From: Streptomyces sp. SID13031
Lineage (GTDB): Bacteria > Actinomycetota > Actinomycetes > Propionibacteriales > Kribbellaceae
Reading direction: 5' to 3'
Assembly (NCBI RefSeq): GCF_010548305.1
Contig: NZ_JAAGLV010000008.1
Span: 186,001-250,000, forward strand
DNA: 64,000 nt
Part shown: positions 1 to 8,334 of the stretch, piece after piece
Layout of the letters: each line of letters starts with the position of its first letter
Numbering within the stretch: the stretch's first letter is position 1
The notes under the pieces: model-generated
Database searches by the model: none
What the model was told of the DNA's origin: nothing
What the model saw: only the letters and a program-made list of their open reading frames with translations
Program-made: the position numbers and the translations under genes

Positions 1-303
1 AGCCCAGTGATAGCGAGTCCGCGGCGTCAGTACCGGCCCGTCGTACGCGATCCCGAAGCTCTTCGCCGAGGAGACCTGCCCGGTGTCCCACACATCGGCC
101 GTCTCGGGCGTCAGCAGGTCAGGGCTCGAGGCCACCAGCAGCTGGTACGCCGATTGGGTCGCGCCATAGCCCGGCGCGGTCGCGATCCACCCCAGCCGGG
201 GTCGGTTGGCGTCCGTACCGAGCGGGCGGTCGGCGTACTCGGTGGTGAGCTTGTCCGCGGTCAACGGTCCACCAGGGGTCCAGCTGTCCGGGGCAACAGG
301 CAT
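1..303 (-). CDS. Alpha-L-rhamnosidase N-terminal region (partial)
   Basis: The 5' 101 codons of a gene that runs off the left edge. The translation starts near MPVAPDSW and contains LTTEYADRPLGTDANRPRLGW, the start of the N-terminal fibronectin-like domain of bacterial GH78 alpha-L-rhamnosidases; the family pattern is L-x-x-E-Y-x-x-x-P-x-G-x-D-x-x-x-P-R-x-x-W. It is followed by AYQLLVAS, VWDTGQV and RYHWA at the expected spacing. Such enzymes remove terminal L-rhamnose from plant glycosides or polysaccharides. The ATG at 301-303 is preceded on the minus strand by GAGGAG about nine bases upstream. No signal peptide is visible, so a cytoplasmic enzyme is likely. The catalytic (alpha/alpha)6 barrel lies outside the window, so intactness cannot be judged. 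Confidence 0.85.
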   Translation of the reverse strand, partial: MPVAPDSWTPGGPLTADKLTTEYADRPLGTDANRPRLGWIATAPGYGATQSAYQLLVASSPDLLTPETADVWDTGQVSSAKSFGIAYDGPVLTPRTRYHWA

Positions 304-394
304 CACGCGAGCTCCTCACAAGGCGGGAAGGTCCCGGAGGACCGTATGCACCCGCCCAAGTCCTGAGCAACAGCCGTGTCCTGATCTGGACAGT

Positions 395-1144
395 TCAGGA
401 CCGAGGCGTGAGAGCGATCGCCCACAGCCGGTCGGGAACCAGCTTGGCAACCCGCATCAGGAGTGACATCTGCCACGGGAAGACGATCCGCGCGGACTGC
501 TTCTCGATGCCGTCCGCGATCGCCCGGCCGGCCTGTTCGGCGGAGACCATGAACGGCATCGGGAAGGTGTTCTGCTCGGTCATCTCCGTCTTGACGAAAC
601 CGGGACAGACAGTGATGACGTCGATACCGTCAGGGCGGAGCCGGACGCGCAGGGCTTCTAGCAGGTTGATCTGCGCGGCCTTCGACGCGCCGTACGCCTC
701 CGACCCGGGCAGCCCGCGGTAGCCCGCGACCGACGAGATGCCGACGATCACTCCGGCGCCCTGCACATTCATCCGGGGGATCAGCTCGCCGAGGCAGTTC
801 GCCATCCCGCCGACGTTCACCTTGAGATGCTGGTTGATCGACTCGACGTCGAAGTCGCTGCCCATCTGCTTCCAGTAGCCGGCGCTCAGGACAGCGATGT
901 CGATCCCGCCGAGCTCGGCCGCGACGACATCGGCCGCCTGCCGGACGTCGTCAGCATCGGTGATGTCGCACGGAACGGCCGTCATCCACTCGCCGGCGAC
1001 CGCTTGCAAGGCGTCGGCCCGGCGTGCGGAGATCGCGACGTGCGCGCCGCGGCGGCACAGCTCCCGAGCCAGTGCGGCGCCGATGCCCGAGGAGGCGCCG
1101 ACGACCCAGATCCTGCGGCCGGCGACATCCATAGCTCTGCTCAT
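395..1144 (-). CDS. SDR-family NAD(P)-dependent oxidoreductase
   Basis: A 249-residue classical short-chain dehydrogenase. The cofactor motif GASSGIG is at residues 16-22, the usual NNAG motif reads LSAG (86-89), Ser138 lies in GISSVAG, and the catalytic Tyr151 and Lys155 lie in YGASK. A hydrophobic C-terminal tail suggests membrane association, as in lipid-acting SDRs. The ATG overlaps the stop of the upstream cyclopropane synthase gene by four bases (ATGA), so it is the last gene of a coupled four-gene operon. By context it probably acts on a fatty acyl or lipid intermediate made by its partners, but substrate is inference. A longer open frame continues upstream across the synthase gene; it has no homology of its own and was not used for the start. 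Confidence 0.88.
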   Translation of the reverse strand: MSRAMDVAGRRIWVVGASSGIGAALARELCRRGAHVAISARRADALQAVAGEWMTAVPCDITDADDVRQAADVVAAELGGIDIAVLSAGYWKQMGSDFDVESINQHLKVNVGGMANCLGELIPRMNVQGAGVIVGISSVAGYRGLPGSEAYGASKAAQINLLEALRVRLRPDGIDVITVCPGFVKTEMTEQNTFPMPFMVSAEQAGRAIADGIEKQSARIVFPWQMSLLMRVAKLVPDRLWAIALTPRS

Positions 1145-2400
1145 TCTGACCTCCACTCCACCGCCCCGGTCAGGTCCTTCCGCACCAGAGCCAGTTGGGA
1201 AACGCCCAGGTACCCGGCGCGGAAACCGGCCTCGGAGTACGCCAGGTAGAACTCCCACATCCGCCGGAAGACGGCGTCGAAGCCAAGGTTCGCGACCTCG
1301 GCGGCGCGATCGGTGAACCGGTCCCGCCACAGCCGCAGCGTGTGGGCGTAGGCGGGCCCGAGGTCGCGGCGATGAGCGATCTCGAGCCCGCCCGCCGCGC
1401 CCGCGATCTGCTCGATCGCGGTCAGCGAAGGGATCAGGCCGCCGGGGAAGATGTACTGGTGGATCCAGCCCTGGGCGTGCCTGGTGGCGAGCAACCGGTC
1501 GTGCGGCATGGTGATCGACTGCAGCGCGAACCGTCCGCCGGGTGCCAGCAGCCGGTCGATCGTCGCGAAGTACGCCGGCCAGTACTGCGCGCCGACGGCT
1601 TCGATCATCTCGACGCTGACCACCGCGTCGTACTGGCCGCGCACGTCGCGGTAGTCGCGCAGCTCGACCTCCGCGTTGACACCGGCCTCGGCGATCCGCT
1701 TCCGGGCCAGGTCGCGTTGCTCGGCCGACAGCGTCACCGACGTGACGGTCGCGCCGCGTTCGGCTGCCTGGATCGCGAGCTGTCCCCAGCCGGTACCGAT
1801 CTCCAGCACCCGGGTGCCTTCGCCGACTCCGGCATAGTCGAGGACGCCGTCGATCTTGCGGCGTTGCGCTGTCGCCAGGTCTTCGTCCTGCGTCTCGAAC
1901 CAAGCCGATGAATAACTCATGGTCTCGTCCAGGAACGTGGCGAAGAGCTCGTTGGACAGGTCGTAGTGCCGGGCGATGTTGGAGCGCGCGCCTTCGCGGT
2001 CGTTGTCCTCGGACGACGGCATCCGCTGCTCGATCAGCTTGCGGAACCGTTGCAGTGCCGGTGGTACGAGATCGGTGAGTTCTCGTGCGAAGACGGTGAG
2101 CAGCTCGGCCAGGTCAGTGCCTTCGCCCGCGCGCCAGTCACCGGCCATGTACGCCTCGCCGAAGCCGATCTTGAGATCCGCGCCGATCCGGTGGAAGAAG
2201 CTCTCGGCAACGATCTCCATCACGGGTGCACCCGCACAGCCGGCGCCGACGCGGCCACCACCGGGCAGCAGGACGACGAGCGGGAGATCGCGGACCGCTC
2301 TCCGCAAGATCAGCCGGGCGGCGGCGGCCCGTACCGGGCTGTATGGCGTACGCGCGACGCGCGGCCAGTGCTCGGCGTCGACGAGGCGCAGAGAACTCAT
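1141..2400 (-). CDS. Cyclopropane-fatty-acyl-phospholipid synthase family methyltransferase
   Basis: A 419-residue CFA synthase/mycolic acid cyclopropane synthase family protein. It transfers a methyl(ene) group from SAM to an unsaturated acyl chain of a phospholipid, giving cyclopropane or branched methyl fatty acids. Family marks are GFGEAYMAGDW (N-terminal lipid-binding half), ARHYDLSNELF, the SAM loop VLEIGTGWGQL, and the C-terminal RMWEFYLAYSEAGFR. The ATG start overlaps the upstream DUF1365 stop by four bases; a longer 450-residue frame exists but would overlap DUF1365 by about 100 bases. The neighbour set (FAD oxidoreductase, DUF1365, this enzyme) matches the conserved lipid cluster around ufaA1 of mycobacteria as I recall it. 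A second synthase lies at 41550-42833. Confidence 0.93.
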   Translation of the reverse strand: MSSLRLVDAEHWPRVARTPYSPVRAAAARLILRRAVRDLPLVVLLPGGGRVGAGCAGAPVMEIVAESFFHRIGADLKIGFGEAYMAGDWRAGEGTDLAELLTVFARELTDLVPPALQRFRKLIEQRMPSSEDNDREGARSNIARHYDLSNELFATFLDETMSYSSAWFETQDEDLATAQRRKIDGVLDYAGVGEGTRVLEIGTGWGQLAIQAAERGATVTSVTLSAEQRDLARKRIAEAGVNAEVELRDYRDVRGQYDAVVSVEMIEAVGAQYWPAYFATIDRLLAPGGRFALQSITMPHDRLLATRHAQGWIHQYIFPGGLIPSLTAIEQIAGAAGGLEIAHRRDLGPAYAHTLRLWRDRFTDRAAEVANLGFDAVFRRMWEFYLAYSEAGFRAGYLGVSQLALVRKDLTGAVEWRSE

Positions 2401-3155
2401 CGGACTCCCTCCGGTGGGATGTGGGGCTCGCGGTGGATCACCGGTAAGCGGCGAAGCCTGAGCCAGACACCATGCATTCGGATCAGCGCCCAAATCTGAT
2501 AGGTGATGAAAGGTGTGAGCAAGGCCGCTCTCAGCACTGTCAGTCGGCTGGCAATGCGTGGTTTCCCGGTGAAGGCGGCGGAGAACACCCGACGCTCCTG
2601 CTGGACGAGGTCGATCGCGACCGAGACCCGCTCGGCGTCCAGGCGCAGCGTGACGTCGTACCGGCCGTCCACTGTGAAGAAGGGCGAGACGTAGAACTCC
2701 TTGCCGAGCGTGAAGCGACCGGCGGCGTCAGGTCTGGCCAGCTGCGCGTGGCGCTCGCCGTAGGTGTTGTGGATCTCCAGTACTACGCAGCGCAGCTCGC
2801 CGGCGGAGGTGAGACACCAGAAGACGCTGAGGGGGTCGAACACGAAGCCGAGGAAGCTCCTGGCGTTCGCCAGCATCAGTACGCGATCATCCGGCCGGAG
2901 CTGAATGCCGTGGGCTGCTGTGAAGGTGGCGATGTTGTCGCGCAGGGATGGGCCCAGGCCGAGGTGGTCCTTGGCCGAGAAACGCCGGCGGGGGAGGTGG
3001 TTGACGTCCACGAGCCACTGGTACGTGCGGTAGCGGAACCGGTGGCGTAGGGGCATTCGGCGTGAGTGGCTCACGTGCCCGGACACGATGGCGGGCAACT
3101 GCGGGAGAGTCGCCACGGCCGGCTGCTGCCTCTGCGTCTGCCTTTGGTGGTTCAC
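2397..3155 (-). CDS. DUF1365 domain-containing protein
   Basis: A 252-residue DUF1365 protein. Recognisable segments are MPLRHRFRYRTYQWLVD, the long FGFVFDPLSVFWC-like segment (here FLGFVFDPLSVFWC), VVLEIHNTYGERH and KEFYVSPFF. The biochemical role of the family is not known to me; it nearly always travels with the FAD oxidoreductase and CFA synthase that flank it here, so a role in modifying membrane acyl chains is likely. The GTG at 3153-3155 overlaps the upstream stop (GTGA); an adjacent GTG three bases upstream is an alternative. The family domain already begins before the first internal Met, which excludes that later start. Confidence 0.86.
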   Translation of the reverse strand: MNHQRQTQRQQPAVATLPQLPAIVSGHVSHSRRMPLRHRFRYRTYQWLVDVNHLPRRRFSAKDHLGLGPSLRDNIATFTAAHGIQLRPDDRVLMLANARSFLGFVFDPLSVFWCLTSAGELRCVVLEIHNTYGERHAQLARPDAAGRFTLGKEFYVSPFFTVDGRYDVTLRLDAERVSVAIDLVQQERRVFSAAFTGKPRIASRLTVLRAALLTPFITYQIWALIRMHGVWLRLRRLPVIHREPHIPPEGVR

Positions 3156-4411
3156 CACGTAGCGCCCAGTCTCTCGGCTGCCTCGACTCCGGAGCGGCAG
3201 CCGTCCTCGTGGAAGCCCCAGCCGAGGTGTGCTCCGGCGAATGCGAGTCGCGGGCCGCCGGCGGTTCGTAGTACGGGTGCTGCGGCTACTGACTCCGGGG
3301 TGAAGATCGGGTGGGCGTAGGTCATCTGTGCGGTCACTTTGGTGGGGTCTACCGAGCCGTGCGGGTTGAGGGTGACCAGGTGTTCGTCGGGGCTCTGCAG
3401 GTCCTGCAGGCGGTTCATCCAGTAGCTGACGAGCACCTGCGGCTCGGGGGTCTCGCAGCTGCGCATGCGGTAGTTCCAGGAGGAGCGCGCACTGCTGGCC
3501 TGCGGCAGTACTGCGGTGTCGGTGTGCAGCCAGGTCGGGTTGACGGAGTAGTCGAAGGCGCCGAGCAGGGTCTTCTCCTCGGGCGCTGCATCGCCGAGGA
3601 GGTCCAGGGCGGTGTCGGCGTGCGTGGCGACGACGACCTTGTCGAACTCCTCGGACCGGTCGGTGATCACCTCGACGGCGTCGTCGTGGCGTAGTACCGC
3701 GCGTACGGGCGTTGAGGTGCGGACATCGGCGATGTTGTCGAGCACTGCGTCGACGTAGGTCCGGGAGCCGCCGGTGACTGTTCGCCATTGCGGCGAGCCG
3801 GTCACCGTGAGCATGCCGTGGTAGTCGAGGAAACGGAACAGGTACTGCGCGGGGTAGCGCTCCGCGTCGGCTGAGCCGGACGACCAGACGCACGCGACCA
3901 GTGGCAACGCGAAGTGGCGGACGAAGTACTGGGTGAAGCCCCGAGTGCGGAGGAAGCCGCCCCAGGTCAGCCGGTCGTCGCCGGTGTCGAGCACCTGGCG
4001 GGCCTCACGGTGGAAGCGCGGTACTTCCGCCAGCATCCGCAGGAATCGCGGATCGGCGATGCGCCGGGGCTGGCTGAACAGCGAGCGGGCGCCGCGGCCG
4101 CCGGCGTACTCGAGACCGCAGCCGTCGCAGTGCACGCTCATGCTCATCTCGGTCGGCTGGGTGTCGATGCCCAGCTCGGCGAAGAGGCGGAGCAGATTCG
4201 GGTAGGTGCGCTCGTTGTGCACGATGAAGCCGGTGTCGATCCGCAGCGGGTTGCCGGCGGAGTCCGTCACGTCATGGGTGTGGGCGTGCCCGCCCGGCCG
4301 GTCGGCCGCCTCGAAGACGGTCACGTCATGGGTCTGGTTCAGCACGTGGGCCGCGGTCAGGCCGGAGACTCCGGAGCCCAGCACCGCGGCGGTCGGACGG
4401 TCGCCGCTCAT
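3152..4411 (-). CDS. NAD(P)/FAD-dependent oxidoreductase (amine-oxidase fold)
   Basis: A 419-residue flavoprotein and first gene of the four-gene lipid operon. The N-terminal dinucleotide-binding loop is VLGSGVSGLTAAHVL (residues 10-24), followed by FEAADRPGGHAHT and DTGFIVHNERTYPN, typical of the amine-oxidase/desaturase-like group that accompanies DUF1365 and CFA synthase. The C-terminal flavin-contact segment is LAFAGAHLGWGFHEDGC. Likely role: redox step on an unsaturated or methylated membrane acyl chain, for example desaturation or reduction linked to the methyltransferase; substrate is inferred from context. A GAAAGG ribosome site lies upstream of the ATG at 4409-4411, and a 14-base inverted repeat lies about 30 bases upstream. 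All four genes overlap by four bases, so they should be co-translated. Confidence 0.9.
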   Translation of the reverse strand: MSGDRPTAAVLGSGVSGLTAAHVLNQTHDVTVFEAADRPGGHAHTHDVTDSAGNPLRIDTGFIVHNERTYPNLLRLFAELGIDTQPTEMSMSVHCDGCGLEYAGGRGARSLFSQPRRIADPRFLRMLAEVPRFHREARQVLDTGDDRLTWGGFLRTRGFTQYFVRHFALPLVACVWSSGSADAERYPAQYLFRFLDYHGMLTVTGSPQWRTVTGGSRTYVDAVLDNIADVRTSTPVRAVLRHDDAVEVITDRSEEFDKVVVATHADTALDLLGDAAPEEKTLLGAFDYSVNPTWLHTDTAVLPQASSARSSWNYRMRSCETPEPQVLVSYWMNRLQDLQSPDEHLVTLNPHGSVDPTKVTAQMTYAHPIFTPESVAAAPVLRTAGGPRLAFAGAHLGWGFHEDGCRSGVEAAERLGATW

Positions 4412-4438
4412 ACGAAAGCCTTTCCCGTTGCATAAGTT

Positions 4439-4452
4439 CTGAACAAGTTCAG
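4439..4452. promoter_or_regulatory. Inverted repeat upstream of the lipid operon, possible operator
   Basis: CTGAAC-AA-GTTCAG is a perfect 6-base inverted repeat with two central bases, 28 bases upstream of the FAD oxidoreductase start. Its place is suitable for a repressor or activator site controlling the operon. No regulator gene sits next to it, and I cannot name the protein that would bind it. Confidence 0.4.
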
Positions 4453-4587
4453 GACGCGCTTGGGGGTGGTTCGTAGCAGCGGGCGGTTTTGATCGGTGCC
4501 GGGGTCAATCGCTTGAAATGTCTCAGATCGTGATTTGTCGTCTCATATACCGAAACCAGAGCCCGTTGATGGACTTTGTCCGCTTTC

Positions 4588-4683
4588 ATGGTGTGCATGC
4601 AGGTCACCGCCAACCGGCCAGCCGACACGCTCACGCGCCGTCGGCATGTCGACCTGCTCCGCGTCGCCTCCGCAACCTGTTGA
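4588..4683 (+). CDS. Short leader peptide ending in Cys (attenuator-type) of the sulfonate transporter operon
   Basis: A 31-codon open frame (28 codons if the second ATG at 4597 is used) sits 127 bases before the ssuA-like start. Its translated end reads LTRRRHVDLLRVASATC followed at once by TGA. The R-R-H-V-D-L-x-R-V-x-S-A-x-C ending matches the family of very short actinobacterial 'putative leader peptides' found before sulfur and cysteine genes, as I recall it. The terminal Cys codon would let ribosome stalling report cysteine supply. No convincing ribosome site is visible, so a leaderless or weakly initiated frame is possible. A strongly self-complementary stretch (ACCGGATCCGGT at 4715-4726, flanked by GGTC/GACC) lies between the peptide stop and the first transporter gene and could form the regulated structure. 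Confidence 0.72.
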   Translation: MVCMQVTANRPADTLTRRRHVDLLRVASATC

Positions 4684-4810
4684 CCTTCGGCGCCACCTCT
4701 CAGTGCAGGTCCTGACCGGATCCGGTCCGACCAGCTGTTTGCTGTCCAGCCGCTCTGAAATTCCCGCCCGCGATCTTTATGGGTCGCCCGCACACCTGAA
4801 GGTCATCCCT

Positions 4811-5887
4811 GTGAGCATCACGAGCTTCCGTCCTGCCCGTGTTCTGGCCGCCTCGGCCGCTGTCTTGTCATTGATCGCCGTCGCTGCTGGTTGCTCGCGC
4901 GCCGAGGATGACGCAGCGCCGGCTGCCTCGGCCGACAAGGGCCCGGCGACCGAGCTGCGGCTCGGCTACTTCCCGAACGTCACGCACGCCGCCGCGCTGG
5001 TCGGCCTCGGCAAGGGTCTGTTCACCAAGGAGCTGGGCAGCACGAAGCTGGTGCCGACCAAGTTCAACGCCGGCCCGGAGGCGGTCGGCGCGCTGCTCGG
5101 CGGCTCGCTGGATGCCTCCTTCATCGGCTCCGGCCCGGCCATCAACGCCTACGCGAAGTCCAACGGGGAGGCCGTCCGGCTGATCGCCGGTACGACGTCC
5201 GGCGGCGCGCAGCTGGTCGTCAGGTCGACGATCACCAAGCCGGAGGACCTGGCCGGCAAGACCGTCGTCACGCCGCAGCTGGGCAACACCCAGGACGTGT
5301 CGCTGAAGAAGTGGCTGGCCGAGAAGAACCTGACCAAGACGGTCAAGGTCACCAACCTGGAGAACGCGCAGACGCTGGACGCCTTCAAGAAGGGTGACGT
5401 GGACGCCGCCTGGCTGCCCGAGCCCTGGTCGTCGCGACTCGTCCTCGACGCCGGCGCGAAGGTGCTGCTCGACGAGGCCTCGCTCTGGCCGGACGGCAAG
5501 TTCCCGACCACCGTGCTGATCGTCCGGACCCAGTTCCTGCAGGAGCACCCGGAGTCGGTCAAGCAGCTGCTCACCGGGCTGGTCGCGTCGATCGACAGCA
5601 TCAACGCGGACAAGACCGCGGCCAAGACCGAGGTCAACAAGCAGCTGCTCGACCTGACCGGCAAGGCGCTCAAGCCGGCCGTGATCGACCGCGCCTTCAG
5701 CACGATCGAGGCGACCGCCGATCCGATCGCCGCGCAGTTCCCGCAGCTGGCCAAGGACCAGGTCACCGCCGGCATCGCCAAGACGGCTCCCAGCGTCTCC
5801 GGTTTCGCCGACCTCGGCCCGCTGAACGAAGTACTGACCAAGGCCGGAAAGCCCACGGTTGACGCAGCCGGCCTCGACAAGAAGTAG
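4811..5887 (+). CDS. ABC transporter substrate-binding lipoprotein (aliphatic sulfonate/nitrate-taurine type)
   Basis: A 358-residue extracytoplasmic binding protein of the SsuA/TauA/NrtA superfamily. It starts with a basic n-region, a hydrophobic core and a lipobox ending AVAAGC (Cys near residue 27), so it should be a lipid-anchored protein outside the membrane. The mature part opens with LRLGYFPNVTHAAALVG, the typical start of this family, then GSLDASFIGSGPAINAY. The GTG at 4811 has GAAGG eight bases upstream; the longer frame from 4535 runs through the leader-peptide region and is not credible. With the ATPase and permease that follow it forms a complete importer. The Cys-ended leader peptide upstream favours a sulfur source such as alkanesulfonates over nitrate. 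Confidence 0.9.
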   Translation: MSITSFRPARVLAASAAVLSLIAVAAGCSRAEDDAAPAASADKGPATELRLGYFPNVTHAAALVGLGKGLFTKELGSTKLVPTKFNAGPEAVGALLGGSLDASFIGSGPAINAYAKSNGEAVRLIAGTTSGGAQLVVRSTITKPEDLAGKTVVTPQLGNTQDVSLKKWLAEKNLTKTVKVTNLENAQTLDAFKKGDVDAAWLPEPWSSRLVLDAGAKVLLDEASLWPDGKFPTTVLIVRTQFLQEHPESVKQLLTGLVASIDSINADKTAAKTEVNKQLLDLTGKALKPAVIDRAFSTIEATADPIAAQFPQLAKDQVTAGIAKTAPSVSGFADLGPLNEVLTKAGKPTVDAAGLDKK

Positions 5888-5938
5888 CTCCCCCGAAGTG
5901 CCTACAGGTACGACGGTTCCGCAACGAGGAGGCAGACG

Positions 5939-6763
5939 ATGACTGCGACAGCCGAAGCCAGCGCGACGGCCACGAGCAACGCAGTACGGCCGGTGCGGTT
6001 TCACCAGGTCGGGAAGGCGTTCGGGCAGGGCCGCAAGTCGGTGGTCGCGCTCGAAGGCGTCAACCTGGATGTGGCGGCCGGTGAGTTCGTTTGCCTGCTC
6101 GGTGCGTCCGGCTGTGGCAAGACGACGCTGCTCAACCTCGTTGCGGGGCTGGACAAGCCGACCAGCGGGCGGATCGAGCTGAGCTCGTCGCGGCCTGCGG
6201 TGGTGTTCCAGGAGGCTGCGCTGATGCCGTGGCTGACTGCTGCGGGCAACGTGGAGCTGCCACTGCGGCTGGCTGGAGTGTCGAAGGCCGCTCGTCGGGC
6301 GAAGGCTGCTGAGCTGCTGGAGTTGGTGCGGCTGGGCGGGCTGGGCGACAAGCGGCCGCACGAGCTGTCGGGCGGTATGCGGCAGCGGGTCGCTCTGGCG
6401 CGGGCGCTGGCCTCGACTACTGACAACACTGAGTCTGGCTCTGGGGCTGGCTCGGCTTCGGGTAAGCCGTCGTTGCTGTTGATGGATGAGCCGTTCTCTG
6501 CGCTGGATGCGATCACGCGGGACGTGCTGCAGGGCGAGTTGCTGCGAATCTGGCGCGCGACCGGTACTGCGATCTTGTTCGTCACGCATGACGTGCGGGA
6601 GGCGGTGCGGCTCGGGCAGCGGGTAGTACTGCTGTCGTCGCGGCCCGGGCGGGTCGTGCGCGAGTGGGACGTCGACGGGCTGTCCGGTGCGGGAGAGACG
6701 GGCGCTGTCGACGAGATCAACGGTGCGCTGCGGAAGGTGATCAGCAGTCATGCCGCAGCCTGA
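5939..6763 (+). CDS. ABC transporter ATP-binding protein (SsuB/TauB type)
   Basis: A 274-residue ATPase energising the importer. Walker A is GASGCGKTT (about residue 57), the Q-loop region VVFQEAALMPWLT, the signature LSGGMRQRVALARALAS, Walker B LLLMDEPFSALD, and the switch His lies in FVTHDVREAV. It is preceded by GAGGAGGCAG. Between signature and Walker B there is a low-complexity Ser/Gly/Thr-rich insert of roughly 20 residues (around STTDNTESGSGAGSASGKPS) where homologues have only a few residues; the nucleotide-contact motifs are intact, so activity is likely retained. The gene also uses more T- and G-ending codons than its neighbours. It overlaps the permease gene by 14 bases. Confidence 0.92.
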   Translation: MTATAEASATATSNAVRPVRFHQVGKAFGQGRKSVVALEGVNLDVAAGEFVCLLGASGCGKTTLLNLVAGLDKPTSGRIELSSSRPAVVFQEAALMPWLTAAGNVELPLRLAGVSKAARRAKAAELLELVRLGGLGDKRPHELSGGMRQRVALARALASTTDNTESGSGAGSASGKPSLLLMDEPFSALDAITRDVLQGELLRIWRATGTAILFVTHDVREAVRLGQRVVLLSSRPGRVVREWDVDGLSGAGETGAVDEINGALRKVISSHAAA

Positions 6764-7649
6764 CACCGGCGTACAGGATCGTTCTGCCGCTTTGGAGCCC
6801 GGGTCGGTCGAGGCCGGCCTGGACGCGCTCGACACTCCGGTCAACGCGCCTGACGGGAGTCTGCTCCGGCGGACGCTGACGAAGGTGTGGCCGCCGATCG
6901 CGGCGATCGTGCTCTTCGTGGTCATCTGGCAGGTGCTGTGGGCGGCGGCGTTCTGGCCCGAGTTCAAGCTGCCTGCGCCGGCCGATGTCTGGGCGCAGAT
7001 CTGGCAACTGGTGACCTCGGGGAAGATCGTCGAGCTGTTCTGGGTGTCGGTGCACCGCGCGGTGATCGGGTTCGCGATCTCGCTGGTGATCGCCGTACCG
7101 CTCGGGCTGGCGATCGCGAACTTCAGCGTCGTCCGGCGCGGGATCGGCCCGCTGGTGTCCGGGTTGCAGAGCCTGCCATCGGTGGCTTGGGTCCCGGCCG
7201 CGATCCTGTGGTTCGGGCTTAACGACCAGGCGATCTACTGGGTCGTGCTACTCGGCGCCGTACCGTCGATCGCCAACGGCCTGGTCTCCGGCCTCGACCA
7301 GGTACCACCGATCCTGCCGCGCGTCGGCAAGGCACTTGGCGCGAGTCGGCTCAGCGGCATCCGGTACGTCCTGCTGCCGGCCGCGTTGCCCGGCTTCCTG
7401 GGCGGGCTGAAGCAGGGCTGGGCGTTCTCCTGGCGCTCGCTGATGGCAGCCGAACTGATCGCCACCTCGCCCGACCTGGGCGTGGGCCTCGGTCAGTACC
7501 TGCACGACGGAATGTCCCTGTCCGACATCTCGATGGTCTTCGCCGGCATCCTGCTGATCTTCGTCGTCGGCGTCGGAATCGAACTACTCGTCTTCCGCCC
7601 CCTGGAGAGCTCAGTCCTCCGAGCCCGCGGCCTCACCGGCGCGAACTGA
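6750..7649 (+). CDS. ABC transporter permease (SsuC/TauC type)
   Basis: A 299-residue inner-membrane permease of the sulfonate/nitrate/taurine importer family. About 50 cytoplasmic residues precede a first membrane helix (IAAIVLFVVIWQVLWAAAF), with five more helices after it. The cytoplasmic coupling loop that docks on the ATPase has the expected form: VLLPAALPGFLGGLKQGW (EAA-like region) followed by SWRSLMAAELI. The start ATG lies inside the 3' end of the ATPase gene, so the two are translationally coupled. It completes the binding protein-ATPase-permease operon. The specific substrate is inferred only from family and the upstream Cys-ended leader peptide. Confidence 0.92.
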   Translation: MPQPDTGVQDRSAALEPGSVEAGLDALDTPVNAPDGSLLRRTLTKVWPPIAAIVLFVVIWQVLWAAAFWPEFKLPAPADVWAQIWQLVTSGKIVELFWVSVHRAVIGFAISLVIAVPLGLAIANFSVVRRGIGPLVSGLQSLPSVAWVPAAILWFGLNDQAIYWVVLLGAVPSIANGLVSGLDQVPPILPRVGKALGASRLSGIRYVLLPAALPGFLGGLKQGWAFSWRSLMAAELIATSPDLGVGLGQYLHDGMSLSDISMVFAGILLIFVVGVGIELLVFRPLESSVLRARGLTGAN

Positions 7650-7718
7650 GCGCAGAGACATCCCGGGGTCCGGCGCTAGCTGACCGCACCGATCGTCCGG
7701 TGCCCGTACTGTTGGAGC

Positions 7719-8147
7719 GTGGTCCGATTTCTGCCGTTCCTGATCAGCCTGGTGCTGAGCGTCTACGCGCTCTTCTCCTGCATCCAGACACGCGATGAAG
7801 ACGTTCCGTACCTGCCCAAGCTGGTCTGGATCGTCCTGATCGTCTTCGTGCCCTTCGTCGGCCCGATCGTCTGGCTCCTGATGTCCCGCGCCCAGGCCGT
7901 CCGCCGAGAACGAACGGCGGTCCCCAAGCCGAAGCCGACAGGCCGCCCGGTGGCGCCGGACGACGACCCGGACTTCCTGGCGTCCCTGGACCGGTATCGC
8001 GACCCGCGCACCACCGCGCGCCCACCGGAGCCACAGAAGCCGACGGACCCGATCCAGGACAAGCCCAAAGACGAATCCCCGTCCGAAGAGCCGAAGCCGG
8101 CCGACGCAGAAGAAGCCCCCACCGAACCAGACGACGGCAAGCCCTAA
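7719..8147 (+). CDS. Small membrane protein with PLDc_N domain
   Basis: A 142-residue protein beginning with the PLD-nuclease N-terminal (PLDc_N) type two-helix membrane module: a first helix FLPFLISLVLSVYALFSC, then VPYLPKLVWIVLIVFVPFVG and PIVWLLMSR. The remaining 80 residues are hydrophilic and rich in Pro, Glu, Lys and Asp, probably disordered on the cytoplasmic side. In larger proteins this module precedes cardiolipin synthase domains; alone its function is not established. The start is GTG at 7719; a clear ribosome site is missing apart from TTGGAG close by. It appears to be a single-gene unit after the importer operon. Confidence 0.8.
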   Translation: MVRFLPFLISLVLSVYALFSCIQTRDEDVPYLPKLVWIVLIVFVPFVGPIVWLLMSRAQAVRRERTAVPKPKPTGRPVAPDDDPDFLASLDRYRDPRTTARPPEPQKPTDPIQDKPKDESPSEEPKPADAEEAPTEPDDGKP

Positions 8148-8166
8148 CCGCCCGCCCCCGTCCCCA

Positions 8167-8198
8167 GCTCGCGGCGCCTGCTCCGCTCCGCTGCGCCG
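8167..8198. repeat. Left arm of a 32-base inverted repeat
   Basis: This arm begins GCTCGCGGCGCCTGCTCCGCT. Read on the opposite strand, 8626-8657 gives GCTCGCGACGCCTGCTCCGCT and continues similarly; about four of 32 positions differ. The arms lie 427 bases apart and frame a gene-free interval. It may be a relic of a mobile element or a dispersed intergenic repeat. Confidence 0.55.
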
Positions 8199-8334
8199 GT
8201 TGCATCGCCCGGGGAGGTGGATGCGCTGACGCCCGCGTTGGGTAGGGCAGGGGCCGCCACGTGACGCCGATCGATATTCGGGCGGGGCCGGTCGGGGCGA
8301 GCGCCGGGTGGGGCTCGGCTGATGGCCGGGTTCA

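Noticed and set aside
4868..6967. 699-codon open frame on the minus strand
   Set aside because: Antisense to the well-supported ABC transporter genes; long antisense frames are common at this GC content.
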